DNA from: Streptomyces albofaciens JCM 4342
Lineage (GTDB): Bacteria > Actinomycetota > Actinomycetes > Streptomycetales > Streptomycetaceae
DNA: 64,000 nucleotides
Assembly: GCF_008634025.1 (NCBI RefSeq)
Contig: NZ_PDCM01000002.1
Location: forward strand, 1,922,001-1,986,000
Direction of reading: 5' to 3'
This document shows positions 33,676 to 42,637 of this stretch, piece after piece. The stretch's first letter is position 1, and each line of letters opens with the position of its first letter. Below the pieces are notes generated by a model. It was not told the origin of the DNA, searched no databases, and was given only the letters and a program-made list of their open reading frames with translations. The position numbers were made by a program, and so were the translations under genes.

Positions 33676-34995
33676 TCAGCGCTGATACCGGGCCAGCACC
33701 AGGTTCCCGTCGTGGACGAGGCGTCGGCGCAGCTCGTCCAGGCCGATCGCACCGCTGTAGTACTCCTGGAACCCCGGCGTCGCGATCTTGTCCTTCCACT
33801 CCGGGTAGCCGCGCACCGACTGCGCGGGGGCGGCCCGCAGCGTGTCCGCGAGGGCCGTGCCCGTCGCCCAGCCGTACCGGTCCTCGCGCAGCTCCGGCGC
33901 CTTCAGCGCTTCCCGGCCGGTCGGCAGCATCCAGTCCCCCAGGGCGAGCCGGACCATGTTGGGCGGCCTCAGCAGGAAGTCGACGAACGCCATCGCCTCC
34001 TCCTTGCGGGGACAGTCCGCCGAGATCGACAGGGTCTGCGGGCTGACGCCCTGGACCGCGCCGGCGGCCCCCCGGGGCGCGGGCAGCACCGTCCACTCGA
34101 AGTCCTTCGGCGCCTGCTGCGCGATCTGCTGCCGGTAGGAGAAGCCGAGCGGCAGGATCGCGTACCGGCCGGCGAAGAAGCCGGGCAGCGTGTCGGCGCC
34201 GCCCATGCCCAGGGTCGTACGGGCCGCGCTGCACACGACGTTGACCTGGTCGTGGATGGTGCGCGGCACCACCTGGCCGGCGGCGTCGAACCGCACCTCG
34301 GCCCGGCCGTCCGGGCGGCGCCGGAAGATCCGGCCGCCGGTGGACAGGGCGAGGTTGAGCGTGACGGAGACCGGTTCCTTCAGCGGCCAGGCCACGCCGT
34401 ACCCGCCGCCGCCCGACAGCTCCTTCGCCACCGCCCCGAACTCCTCCCACGTCCAGGGCTCCCCGGCGGTCGGCACGCGCACCCCGGAGCGCCGCAGCTT
34501 CACGCCGTCGGCGATCAGGACGCGCGGCTCCTGGAGGAAGGGGACGCCGTACACCCGGCCGCCGAACGTCCCCGACTCCCAGCTGCGCGCCGGGATGTCG
34601 TCCTTCAGGCGCCGGGGAAGGAGGCCGGTCAGGTCGGCGAGGTAGCCGCCGTAGGCGAAGTCCGCGAGGTCGTCGGACGCGTCGTGGATGATGTCCGGCG
34701 CCTCGCCGCCCTCGAAGGAGGTCAGCAGCTGGTCGTGGACGGTCGGCCAGGCTCCCTGCACGTACTGGACGGGAATGTCCGGGTGCAGGCGGTTCCACTC
34801 CGCGACCAGCTGCCTGTTGGCGTCCACGGACTCCTTCTGCCAGGCCAGCGACTGGAAGCGGAGCACGCTCCGGCCGTCCTTGCCACGCCGCCCGCCGCCG
34901 CCCGAACAGCCGGGCAGCAGGGCGGCGGCGGGCAGGGCCGCCGCGGCGGCGAGGAGGGCACGGCGGCGGGGGCCGCCGTCGCGGGGCACGCGCAT
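33676..34995 (-). CDS. Sugar ABC transporter substrate-binding lipoprotein
   Basis: The 439-residue solute receptor (family 1, MalE-like) has a short lipoprotein signal with twin Arg: [29 protein letters not shown], lipobox LPGC with Cys near residue 28. Domain signs include [34 protein letters not shown] and [16 protein letters not shown]. It would bind an oligosaccharide at the outer membrane face. The ATG shares its A with the upstream permease stop (TGATG). It is the last gene of a three-gene importer operon. Confidence 0.92.
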   Translation of the reverse strand: MRVPRDGGPRRRALLAAAAALPAAALLPGCSGGGGRRGKDGRSVLRFQSLAWQKESVDANRQLVAEWNRLHPDIPVQYVQGAWPTVHDQLLTSFEGGEAPDIIHDASDDLADFAYGGYLADLTGLLPRRLKDDIPARSWESGTFGGRVYGVPFLQEPRVLIADGVKLRRSGVRVPTAGEPWTWEEFGAVAKELSGGGGYGVAWPLKEPVSVTLNLALSTGGRIFRRRPDGRAEVRFDAAGQVVPRTIHDQVNVVCSAARTTLGMGGADTLPGFFAGRYAILPLGFSYRQQIAQQAPKDFEWTVLPAPRGAAGAVQGVSPQTLSISADCPRKEEAMAFVDFLLRPPNMVRLALGDWMLPTGREALKAPELREDRYGWATGTALADTLRAAPAQSVRGYPEWKDKIATPGFQEYYSGAIGLDELRRRLVHDGNLVLARYQR

Positions 34996-35879
34996 CAGTT
35001 CTTCACCGCCCCGGCCAGCATGCCGCCGGTGATCCGGCGCTGGATGACGGCGAACAGCAGCAGGCTGGGCAGCGTGGCGAGCAGGGCCGCCGCGGCGAGC
35101 GGGCCGAGGTCGGCGACGCCCTCGGCCCCGAGGAAGTGGGTCAGCACGACCGGCATCGTCTGCTTCTCCGGCGACTTGAGCAGGACGAGCGCGAAGAAGA
35201 ACTCGTTCCACGCGGTGATGAACGCGAACAGGCCCGTGGCGACGATCCCGGGCGCCAGCAGCGGCCCGGTGACCGAGACGAGGGTGCGCAGCCGGCCCGC
35301 GCCGTCCACCGCCGCGGCCTCCTCCAGCTCCGGCGGTACGGCCCGTACGTAGCCGGTCAGCATCCACAGCGCGAACGGCAGCGACCACACGACGTACACC
35401 AGGACCAGCCCGGCCCGGGCGTCGACGAGGTGGAGGGCCTTCAGGACCAGGAAGAGCGGGATGATCAGCAGGACCAGCGGGAACGCCTGGCTGACCACGA
35501 CCCACCCGGTCGCCGCCCGCGCGAAGCGGGTGCGCAGGCGCGCGAGGACATAGGCCATCGGGGTCGCCAGGACGATCGCGACCAGCGCCGAGACGGCGGC
35601 GGCCAGCAGGCTGTTGGCGGCGGCCCGGAGCAGCGGCTGCTCGTCGAAGGCCGTACGGAAGTTGTCCAGCGTCGGCGCCCGCGGGATCCAGGTGGGGTGC
35701 AGGGTGCCCAGTTCGCGCGGCGGTTTGAAGGCGGTGGAGACCAGCCAGAGGAAGGGGAAGGCGAGGAAGACCAGATAGCAGAGCAGGGCCAGATACTGCC
35801 CGGCCCGGCCGGCGGTACGGCGGGTGACCCGGCGGCGTCCGGGCCACGAGGACTCGCGGGGCGGGACATCCTGGGTCAT
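34995..35879 (-). CDS. Carbohydrate ABC transporter permease (MalG type)
   Basis: This 294-residue membrane protein has about six transmembrane segments beginning YLALLCYLVFLAFPFLWLVS. The coupling loop is EEAAAVDGAGRLRTLVSVTGP, matching the MalG EAA motif. FKPPRELGTLHPTWIPRAPTLDN is the typical periplasmic-loop start of this family. It overlaps the upstream permease gene by four bases and the downstream receptor gene by one. Confidence 0.94.
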   Translation of the reverse strand: MTQDVPPRESSWPGRRRVTRRTAGRAGQYLALLCYLVFLAFPFLWLVSTAFKPPRELGTLHPTWIPRAPTLDNFRTAFDEQPLLRAAANSLLAAAVSALVAIVLATPMAYVLARLRTRFARAATGWVVVSQAFPLVLLIIPLFLVLKALHLVDARAGLVLVYVVWSLPFALWMLTGYVRAVPPELEEAAAVDGAGRLRTLVSVTGPLLAPGIVATGLFAFITAWNEFFFALVLLKSPEKQTMPVVLTHFLGAEGVADLGPLAAAALLATLPSLLLFAVIQRRITGGMLAGAVKN

Positions 35880-36802
35880 CGGTCCTCCCCCTCTCCCCTC
35901 AGCCGTCGTGAGAGATAGACGGCCAGCAGGACGGCGATGACCGCGACCATGGCCAGCCCCATCGCGGCGGCGTAACCGAACTGTCCGTACCGGAACGCCT
36001 CCTCGTACGCGAACAGCATCGGCAGCCGGGTGCGGCCGCCGGGGCCGCCGTCGGTCAGCACGAAGACCAGCGCGAAGGAGTTGAAGTTCCAGATGAAATT
36101 GAGTGATGAGATGGCCAGGGCCACCGGCTTGATCGCGGGCCAGGTGACCGTACGGAAGCGGCGCCAGGCCCCGGCACCGTCCATGGCGGCGGCCTCGTGC
36201 AGTTCGCGCGGCACGTTCTGGAGTCCGGCGAGGAGCGTGACGGTGGTCTGCGGCATGCCCGCCCAGACACCGACGACGACCACGGCGAGGAGCGCGGTGG
36301 CCGTACCGCTCAGCCAGTCCACCCCCTCGTCCGGTCCGAGCCCGAGGCTGCGCAGCGTCTCGTTCAGGACGCCCGCGTCCGGGTGGTAGACCAGCCGCCA
36401 CATGATGCCCACCACCACCTCGGGCATCGCCCAGGGGACGATCGCCAGGGCACGGGCCAGCCAGCGCAGGCGCAGGTCCTGGCCGAGCAGCAGCGCCAGC
36501 CCGAGGGCGAGGAGGAACTGCGGGACCGTGACGCCCACCGCCCACACCAGGCCGATCCGGAACGAGTCCCAGAACAGGGTGTCCTGGAGCAGGTCCGAGA
36601 AGTTCAGCAGGCCGACCCACCGGGTGGCCTCCGTACGCCCGGACTGCGCGTCGGTGAACGCCAGCGCGATCCCGTACAGCAGCGGGCCCACGCTCAGCAC
36701 CAGGATCGGGATCAGCGCGGGCGCCACCAGGAACCAGGTACCGCGCGCGGACAGGTGGGCGGAGCCGTGGGCCGGGCCGCGGGCGGCCACCGCCCCTTTC
36801 AC
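35876..36802 (-). CDS. Carbohydrate ABC transporter permease (MalF type)
   Basis: The 308-residue membrane protein has an N-terminal segment WFLVAPALIPILVLSVGPLLYG and the coupling loop ELHEAAAMDGAGAWRRFRTVTWP. The GTG at 36802 is chosen because GGGAG lies eight bases upstream; an in-frame TTG at 36889 would add 29 residues of low-complexity sequence. It is the first gene of the importer operon. No ATPase gene is present, so the shared MsiK-type ATPase encoded elsewhere probably energises it, as is known for streptomycete sugar importers. Confidence 0.93.
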   Translation of the reverse strand: MKGAVAARGPAHGSAHLSARGTWFLVAPALIPILVLSVGPLLYGIALAFTDAQSGRTEATRWVGLLNFSDLLQDTLFWDSFRIGLVWAVGVTVPQFLLALGLALLLGQDLRLRWLARALAIVPWAMPEVVVGIMWRLVYHPDAGVLNETLRSLGLGPDEGVDWLSGTATALLAVVVVGVWAGMPQTTVTLLAGLQNVPRELHEAAAMDGAGAWRRFRTVTWPAIKPVALAISSLNFIWNFNSFALVFVLTDGGPGGRTRLPMLFAYEEAFRYGQFGYAAAMGLAMVAVIAVLLAVYLSRRLRGEGEDR

Positions 36803-37119
36803 CCCCTTTGCTCCCGTACGCCCTCGCCACCGTCCGAGCTCCTCCGAGCCCTCCGTAACCCCCGCCCTCTCCGGACCTGCTGGCCCCAACGCGACTCCCC
36901 CGTCTGCTCACCCGGACGGCACCGCCGACCGCGAACGATTCCGCCCAGGACGCCACCGACCACCACGAACGGACCAGCCCGCCCGGGCGGAACGGGGCAG
37001 GTGACCGCCGTCATCGTCATGACGGCACCCGCCGCAGTCAAGCACCGGGCACCACCCGGCTGCCGGGGGCCGGGACCTGCGACACTGGTGCCGATCACGC
37101 ACCGCAGGAGGCCGCCCGC
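36803..37119. other. 317-base divergent intergenic region
   Basis: This region separates the sugar importer operon from the phosphotransferase gene and should contain both promoters. A perfect inverted repeat at 37007-37026 is listed separately. I saw no supported gene. The minus-strand frame is open up to 36889 as a possible extension of the permease. Confidence 0.5.
37007..37026. promoter_or_regulatory. Perfect inverted repeat in the divergent region
   Basis: GCCGTCAT-CGTC-ATGACGGC is an 8-bp perfect inverted repeat with a 4-base spacer, 94 bases before the phosphotransferase start and about 200 before the importer start. It could be a sugar-regulator operator or a small hairpin. Confidence 0.35.
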
Positions 37120-38010
37120 ATGACCGCACCGAGCACCACCCCGTTCACGGAGGCGCACGCCCGGGGCATCCTGGCCGCGGCCGGACGGCCCGACGCCGCC
37201 GCCGGCGCCCGGCTGCTGTCCCTCGGCGAGAACGCGGTCTTCGCCCTGGGTGACGGCGGTCCGGTCGTACGGGTCGGACGCAGCGCCGAACTCCTGGAAC
37301 GCGCCGAGCGGGAGCTGCGCGTCGCCGTATGGCTGGCGGAACAGGGCGTGCCCGCCGTGCGCGCGGCCGAGCCGACGGCCCGGCTGGTGAACGGTCACCC
37401 GGTCACCTTCTGGGAGCGGCTGCCGGAACCCGTACGCCCCGCCGAACCGGCCGACCTGGCCGCCCTGCTGCGCCTGGTGCACGCGCTGCCCGAGCCGCCG
37501 TTCACCCTCCCCCGGCGTGATCTGCTGGGCGGTGTGGAACGCTGGCTGCGGCTGGCCGGCGACGCGGTCTCGGCGCGGGACGCCGATTATCTGCGGGGCC
37601 GCCGCGACGCGTTCGCCGCTGCCGCCACCGCGCTGGAACCGCATCTGCCGCGCGGTCCCGTCCACGGTGACGCGCTGACCCGCAACGTCCATGTGGGCCC
37701 CGACGGCCCGGTGCTCGTCGACCTCGAAACCTTCTCCTCCGATCTGCGGGAACACGATCTCGTCGTGATGGCCCTCAGCCGCGACCGCTACGGCCTGCCC
37801 GCCGCGGCGTACGACACGTTCGTGCGGGTCTACGGCTGGGACGTGCGCGACTGGGAGGGCTGTGCGGTGCTGCGCGGGTCCCGGGAGACGGCCAGCTGCG
37901 CCTGGGTCTCCCAGCACGCACCCGGCAATCCCGCCGCCCTCGAAGAATTCCGCCGCCGTATCGCGTCCCTCCGCGAGGGCGACACGACCGTGCGGTGGTA
38001 TCCCTTCTGA
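37120..38010 (+). CDS. Aminoglycoside phosphotransferase-family kinase
   Basis: The 296-residue protein has the APH fold: a nucleotide-binding N-lobe (LLSLGENAVFALGDGGPVVRVGR), the catalytic loop VHGDALTRNVHVG near residue 183 and the metal-binding VLVDLETFSSD near residue 198. The fold phosphorylates many small molecules, so drug resistance should not be assumed. CAGGAGG precedes the ATG at normal distance. It is convergent with the exonuclease gene. Confidence 0.9.
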   Translation: MTAPSTTPFTEAHARGILAAAGRPDAAAGARLLSLGENAVFALGDGGPVVRVGRSAELLERAERELRVAVWLAEQGVPAVRAAEPTARLVNGHPVTFWERLPEPVRPAEPADLAALLRLVHALPEPPFTLPRRDLLGGVERWLRLAGDAVSARDADYLRGRRDAFAAAATALEPHLPRGPVHGDALTRNVHVGPDGPVLVDLETFSSDLREHDLVVMALSRDRYGLPAAAYDTFVRVYGWDVRDWEGCAVLRGSRETASCAWVSQHAPGNPAALEEFRRRIASLREGDTTVRWYPF

Positions 38011-38045
38011 CGCTCCGGCGGCCGGGTTCCTCCTCGTGATGGGGC

Positions 38046-38078
38046 GGGACCCTCCTGACTGCCGCGTTCCAGGGTCCC
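38046..38078. terminator. Bidirectional terminator hairpin
   Basis: GGGACCCT (38046-38053) pairs with AGGGTCCC (38071-38078) across a 17-base loop in the 72-base gap between convergent genes. Confidence 0.55.
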
Positions 38079-38082
38079 TTCC

Positions 38083-38853
38083 TCACACACCGCCGCGCGT
38101 GGGCGACGCCTGCGTCGGTCGTCCCTCGGCGCGGTCGCGCGACTGCTGGTACGGGATCAGCGGCCAGGCCGCCTCGACTATCGCCGCCGGGTCACCGGAG
38201 CGGCGCAGATACCGCTGGAACGAAGCGGCCTGCTCGGCTGCCGCCTTCTCCTGGAGGGCGTGCAGCGCCGCCGGCGCCGTCCCGGCCACCGCCGGGTGCC
38301 GCTCACCGATCCGCCGCGCCACACCGGCCGCGGCCACCGCGTCCGCACCCGCTTCGTGCGCGGCCTCCAGCGGGACGCCGTAATGCGCGCAGAGGGCCTG
38401 GAGCGTCCGCTTGCCCTTGCGGTAGCGGTCGACGTGCTTGTCCAGCACCAAGGGGTCGATGACCGGGGCGGGCCGGCGACCGAGCCGCTCGGCGAGCGTC
38501 CGCAGGCCGTGGCGGCGGCACTCGCGGTCCAGCAGCGAGAGGTCGTACCGCGCGTTCATGACCACCAGCGGTATGCCCGCCTCCAGCGCGCCGGCGAGGG
38601 ACCGGGTGATCTCCTCTATGCCGTCCGCCGCGGCCCGGCCGTGGGCCCGGACGTGAGCGGTCGTCAGGCCGTGTATGGCCGTGGCCTCCTCGGGCACCGG
38701 TACGCCGGGGTCGAGCAGCCAGGTCTCCCGCAGGGCCTCCCGGCCGTCCGCCTCCACCCTGATGAGCGCGGCGGTGACGATGCGGTCCTGCTCGACGTCC
38801 GTGCCGGTGGTCTCCAAGTCGAAGCTGACGAGCAGCCCTTGATGCCAGCCCAT
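38083..38853 (-). CDS. DEDDh 3'-5' exonuclease (DnaQ-like)
   Basis: This 256-residue nuclease has the exonuclease motifs: FDLETTGTD (Exo I, Asp and Glu near residues 11 and 13), ATAIHGLTTAHV, VVMNARYDLSLLDRE (Exo II Asp) and LEAAHEAGADAVAAAGVARR (Exo III His and Asp). It is a stand-alone epsilon-like protein, as is common in Streptomyces, and may act in repair or RNA turnover. The C-terminal 60 residues are outside the nuclease fold. Confidence 0.93.
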   Translation of the reverse strand: MGWHQGLLVSFDLETTGTDVEQDRIVTAALIRVEADGREALRETWLLDPGVPVPEEATAIHGLTTAHVRAHGRAAADGIEEITRSLAGALEAGIPLVVMNARYDLSLLDRECRRHGLRTLAERLGRRPAPVIDPLVLDKHVDRYRKGKRTLQALCAHYGVPLEAAHEAGADAVAAAGVARRIGERHPAVAGTAPAALHALQEKAAAEQAASFQRYLRRSGDPAAIVEAAWPLIPYQQSRDRAEGRPTQASPTRGGV

Positions 38854-39044
38854 GACGGCCTCCTTCGGTGTTGCTTCCCCCGTGTTCCCCTACTCTCCCA
38901 CGCGACACTGACAACGCCCCGCCCCGCCCGCCCTTCGGCCGTTCCCGCCGTCAGGTCGCGGAGTTGCCGTACGAGCCGGGCGGGCGGCCCACCGCGCGCC
39001 CCACCCGTACGACCGGATGCACCGAGCCGCCCGGGCACGGCATC

Positions 39045-42000
39045 TCACGCACCCCCGCCCGCCTCCCGCACCAGTTCCTCGGCCGACATCGTGGTGCCCT
39101 CTTCGAAGGCCGTGGTGAAGGCGGTGTCGCTGCCCAGGCCCTCGCGGGTGCGGGCCGTGATGCGGTCCACGTCCCAGCGTTCGGCGGGTGGCAGGGGGGT
39201 GCCCACCGCCGCGCGGGTGGCGGTGGCGTGGCCGAGGAGGCGGGCGGCGTGGGCGCAGTGGCCGGCGAGGGACCGGGCGCCGGCCAGGCCTTCCAGGGCG
39301 AGGGCCACCGCGCGCGGGTCGCCGGTGGCGCGGGCCGCCTCGTAGCCGTCGAGGTGGCGGCGGCGGGCCGCTTCGGCGTCGCCGCGCAGTTCGGCGGTGA
39401 AGCCCAGTTCGGCGAGGATCAGGGCCGTACCGGGGTCGCCGTCCCTGCTGCGGCACCACTCCAGCCAGCGCGCGTGGTGCCGTTCGGCGTCGTCGAGGCG
39501 GCCCGCGCGCCGGGCGCCGATGCCCAGGCCGGTCTCGGCGAACATCTCGCCGCGCCGGTGCGACTGCTCGGCGGCCAGCCGCAGCCCCCGTTCGTGGTGT
39601 GCGCGCGCCGCCTCCAGGTCACCGGTCAGCAGGGCGATACGGCCGAGGCCGGAGTGCTTGTACGACGCCTGGATCCACAGGCCCAGTTCCTCGGCGCCGC
39701 GCAGGCCGTCCCGGTGCAGCCGGGCGGCGCGCTCGTAGTCGCCGCTGATCTCGGCCAGCGTGCCGAGCACCTCGGCCGCCTGCAACTGGCCCCACCGGTC
39801 GCCCAGTTCCCGGAAGAGGGCCGCGCTCTCCTCGGCGTCCCGCAGGCGCGCCGCGGTCCCCTCGCGTGCGGCGCCGGGGGCCGCGTACTGCCCCTGGGCG
39901 CGGCTGCTGAGGACGGCCGCCGTGCCCCAGCGGTCGCCGAGCGTCCGGAAGGCCGCCAGCGCGCGCGACAGCCGTTCGCGGGCCACTGCCGGGTCGCCCA
40001 GTCCGACCTGGGCGTAGGTCAGGAACCACAGGGCCCAGGCGTGGTCTGGGGACGACCCGTCGCCCGCCCTGCTCTCCGCCCCGTGATCCGGCTCGTCGCC
40101 GTACTGTTTCAGTACGGCGTCGGCCCGCGCCACCGGATCGGTGTCGCTGCCTGCCAGCGAAGCCATACCGACCTGCCAGACCATGGCCCGCAGCCGCAGC
40201 CCGTCGGGCACGGAGGAGGATGCCGCCGCGTCCAGTGCCATCGCCAGCGCGCGCCCCGCCTCGCCGAGACGGCCGCGCAGGAACCAGTACCAGCACAGGG
40301 CGTTGACCAAGCGCAGCGCGCGCTCCGCCGCGCCCTCCTGGACCGCGCTGTCCAGGGCCATGCGCAGGTTGGCGGTCTCCGCGTCGAGCCGCGCCAGCCA
40401 TTCGCGCTGCCCTTCCCCGTACAGGAAGGGTTCCGCGCGTTCGGCCAGCGAGGTGTGGTGGACGCTGTGGCGCCGCCGCACCGCCTCCCACTCGCCCGCC
40501 TCGCGGAGCTGTTCCAGGCAGTACGCGGCAACCGACTCCAGCAGACGGTAGCGCGGGCCGTACGGGCTCTCCGCAACCACCACCAGGGAGCGGTCCACCA
40601 GCCGCGCCAGCAGGGCCGCCACTTCCCCGGACCGTACGCCGCCGCCCGCGCACACCTCCTCGGCCGCGCGGAGCGTGCAGCCGTCGGCGTGGACGGCGAG
40701 CCGCCGCAGCACGGCCCGTTCGTCCTCGGTCAGCAGCTCCCAGCTCCAGTCGATCATCGCGCGCAAGGTCTGCTGGCGCGGCGGCGCGCCGCGGCGGCCC
40801 GCGCTCAGCAGCCGGAACCGGTCGTCCAGCCGCGCGCTCAGCTCCCGTACGCCGAGGGCCCGTACGCGGGTCGCGGCCAGTTCCAGCGCGAGCGGGATGC
40901 CGTCGAGGCGGCGGCAGATGTCCGCGACCGCCGCCGCGTTGCTCCGGCCCGGCGCGTCCCGCGCGTCCAGCGTGAAGCCGGGGGCGGTGGCTGCCGCGCG
41001 CGCCGCGAAAAGGGCGACGGCGTCGGCCTGGTCCAGCGGCGGCACCGGCCGGACCCGCTCACCGGCCAGCCCGAGCAGTTCCTGGCTGGTCGCCAGCACC
41101 CGCAGGCCGGGAGCGGCTGCCAGCAGCTTCGCAGTGACCTCGGCGACCGCGTCGACGACGTGTTCGCAGTTGTCGAGCAGCAGGAGCAGCCGTTTGTCGC
41201 GCACCGCGCCCGCCAGGCGCTCGACGGCCGGGCCGGAGGCCGCGCCCTCGCGTACGCCCAGCACCGCGAGCACCGCTTCGGCCAGTTCGGCGGCCGTGCG
41301 CGCCGCCGTACGGCCGCCCTCCGCGCCGCCCGGCCGTCCCAGCGCCGCCAGTTCCACCAGCAGGACGCCGTCCGGGAAACCGGCGGGGTCGTCCGCGAGC
41401 CGCTGCGCGGCCTCCAGCGCCAGCCGCGTCTTGCCCACCCCGCCCGGCCCGGTCAGCGTCACCAGCCGGCCCGCCTCCAGGAGCGCTCGGACGTCACGCA
41501 CCGCGGCGTCCCGCCCGACGAGTCCGGTGAGGGCGGTGGGGAGGTTGGTGCGGGGAGAAGCGGCGGGGCGAGCACCGGTGGCGGTACGGGCCGGAGGGCG
41601 GCGTTCCGCTTCCTGTTCACCTCGGCTCCCACCCGCCAGCCCGGGGTCCTGTTCCAGCATCGCCTGGTGGAGAGCCGTCAGCTCGGGCCCCGGATCGACA
41701 CCCAGCTCCTCGGCCAGCCGCTCGCGCAGGGCGGCGTACGCGGCCAGTGCCTCGCCCTGCCGTCCCGTGCCGTACAGGGCGCGCAGGTGCAGCGCGCACA
41801 ATCGTTCGCGCAGCGGGTGCCGGGCCACCAGCTCGGCCAGTTCGCCGGCCAGCGGGCCGTGCTCACCCAGCTCCAGCCGGGCCGCGGCCTGTTCCTCCAG
41901 CGCCGTCAGCCGCTGCTCCTCAAGGCGGCCGGCCGCGGCCCGTACGAAGGGCGCGTCCCCGCAACCGGCGAAGGCCGGGCCGCGCCACAGGCCCAGCGCC

Positions 42001-42383
42001 TCGGTGAGCAGCGCGGCGCGCTCTCCCGGGTCCGGACTTCCGTACGCGCGGGCCGTGAGCGCGGCGAACCGGCCGGCGTCCACCGCGTCGGCGGCGACGT
42101 CCAGCTGGTAGCCGGGCGGGCGCGCGGCGACCAGCGCGCGGCCGCCCGGCCCGGCCGTCTCCAGGGCACGGCGCAGCTGCGACACCTTGGCCTGGAGCGC
42201 GCCGGCGGGGTTGGTCGGCAGCCGCTCGTCCCACAGGGCGTCGATGAGCCGGGCGGTGCCGACGGGCCGCCCCTGGTGGGCGAGCAGCGCGGCCAGCAGG
42301 GCCCGCACCTTCCGTTCGGGTACCCGTACGGGCCGTCCGTCCGCCGCCCACACTTCCACCGGCCCGAGCACGCCGAATCGCAT
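39045..42383 (-). CDS. AfsR/SARP-family regulator with NB-ARC and TPR-like domains
   Basis: This 1,112-residue regulator begins MRFGVLGPVEVWAADGRPV, an OmpR-like winged-helix DNA-binding domain (1-95), then a bacterial transcriptional activation domain (95-240). A linker leads to an NB-ARC ATPase domain with P-loop GPGGVGKTRLALE near residue 312 and LLLLDNCEHVVD (Walker B). A long helical C-terminal region with TPR-like repeats follows. These proteins activate secondary metabolism or other pathways after an ATP-dependent switch. A TACCGT lies six bases before the ATG without a ribosome site, so translation may be leaderless. No biosynthetic cluster adjoins it. Confidence 0.93.
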   Translation of the reverse strand: MRFGVLGPVEVWAADGRPVRVPERKVRALLAALLAHQGRPVGTARLIDALWDERLPTNPAGALQAKVSQLRRALETAGPGGRALVAARPPGYQLDVAADAVDAGRFAALTARAYGSPDPGERAALLTEALGLWRGPAFAGCGDAPFVRAAAGRLEEQRLTALEEQAAARLELGEHGPLAGELAELVARHPLRERLCALHLRALYGTGRQGEALAAYAALRERLAEELGVDPGPELTALHQAMLEQDPGLAGGSRGEQEAERRPPARTATGARPAASPRTNLPTALTGLVGRDAAVRDVRALLEAGRLVTLTGPGGVGKTRLALEAAQRLADDPAGFPDGVLLVELAALGRPGGAEGGRTAARTAAELAEAVLAVLGVREGAASGPAVERLAGAVRDKRLLLLLDNCEHVVDAVAEVTAKLLAAAPGLRVLATSQELLGLAGERVRPVPPLDQADAVALFAARAAATAPGFTLDARDAPGRSNAAAVADICRRLDGIPLALELAATRVRALGVRELSARLDDRFRLLSAGRRGAPPRQQTLRAMIDWSWELLTEDERAVLRRLAVHADGCTLRAAEEVCAGGGVRSGEVAALLARLVDRSLVVVAESPYGPRYRLLESVAAYCLEQLREAGEWEAVRRRHSVHHTSLAERAEPFLYGEGQREWLARLDAETANLRMALDSAVQEGAAERALRLVNALCWYWFLRGRLGEAGRALAMALDAAASSSVPDGLRLRAMVWQVGMASLAGSDTDPVARADAVLKQYGDEPDHGAESRAGDGSSPDHAWALWFLTYAQVGLGDPAVARERLSRALAAFRTLGDRWGTAAVLSSRAQGQYAAPGAAREGTAARLRDAEESAALFRELGDRWGQLQAAEVLGTLAEISGDYERAARLHRDGLRGAEELGLWIQASYKHSGLGRIALLTGDLEAARAHHERGLRLAAEQSHRRGEMFAETGLGIGARRAGRLDDAERHHARWLEWCRSRDGDPGTALILAELGFTAELRGDAEAARRRHLDGYEAARATGDPRAVALALEGLAGARSLAGHCAHAARLLGHATATRAAVGTPLPPAERWDVDRITARTREGLGSDTAFTTAFEEGTTMSAEELVREAGGGA

Positions 42384-42488
42384 GCCGCAACGGTACCCGG
42401 CCACCCCGCCCGCACCGGCCGGCACCTGCGCGGCGGTGGCGGCGGGGTGCCCGCCGCAGCTGCCGCGCACGTCTGCTGTGCCTGTGCC

Positions 42489-42626
42489 ATGGACGGCACC
42501 GGAACCCCTCCCGCAACGGAAGCACGCCTCCTGCCCGTCCTCCAAGCCCTGGCCGCCCGCGAGCCGCTGTTCCACCGCCCCGAGCAGGGAACGCCCGTAC
42601 AGAACACCACCGGAAACACGGCCTGA
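42489..42626 (+). pseudogene. Possible truncated DUF4440-like gene start (45 codons)
   Basis: An ATG frame on the plus strand, in the 254-base gap between the SARP and HEPN genes, encodes a 45-residue peptide containing LQALAAREPLFHRPEQGT. The REPLFHRPE-x-GT string is what I associate with the N-terminus of streptomycete DUF4440 (SnoaL-like) proteins, which are about 120 residues. Here a stop follows soon after, so this looks like a remnant. There is no clear ribosome site. A short independent gene is the alternative. Confidence 0.35.
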
Positions 42627-42637
42627 GGCCCGCCCCC

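Noticed and set aside
37120..38010. Aminoglycoside resistance gene
   Set aside because: Only the general kinase fold is visible. Streptomycetes have many such proteins with other substrates, and no resistance or biosynthetic context is present.
38868..42626. A 1,252-codon open frame on the plus strand, antisense to the SARP gene
   Set aside because: It is a shadow of the minus-strand codon bias. Its translation is His/Gln/Arg/Gly-rich with no domain, while the minus strand has clear DNA-binding, BTAD and NB-ARC motifs.
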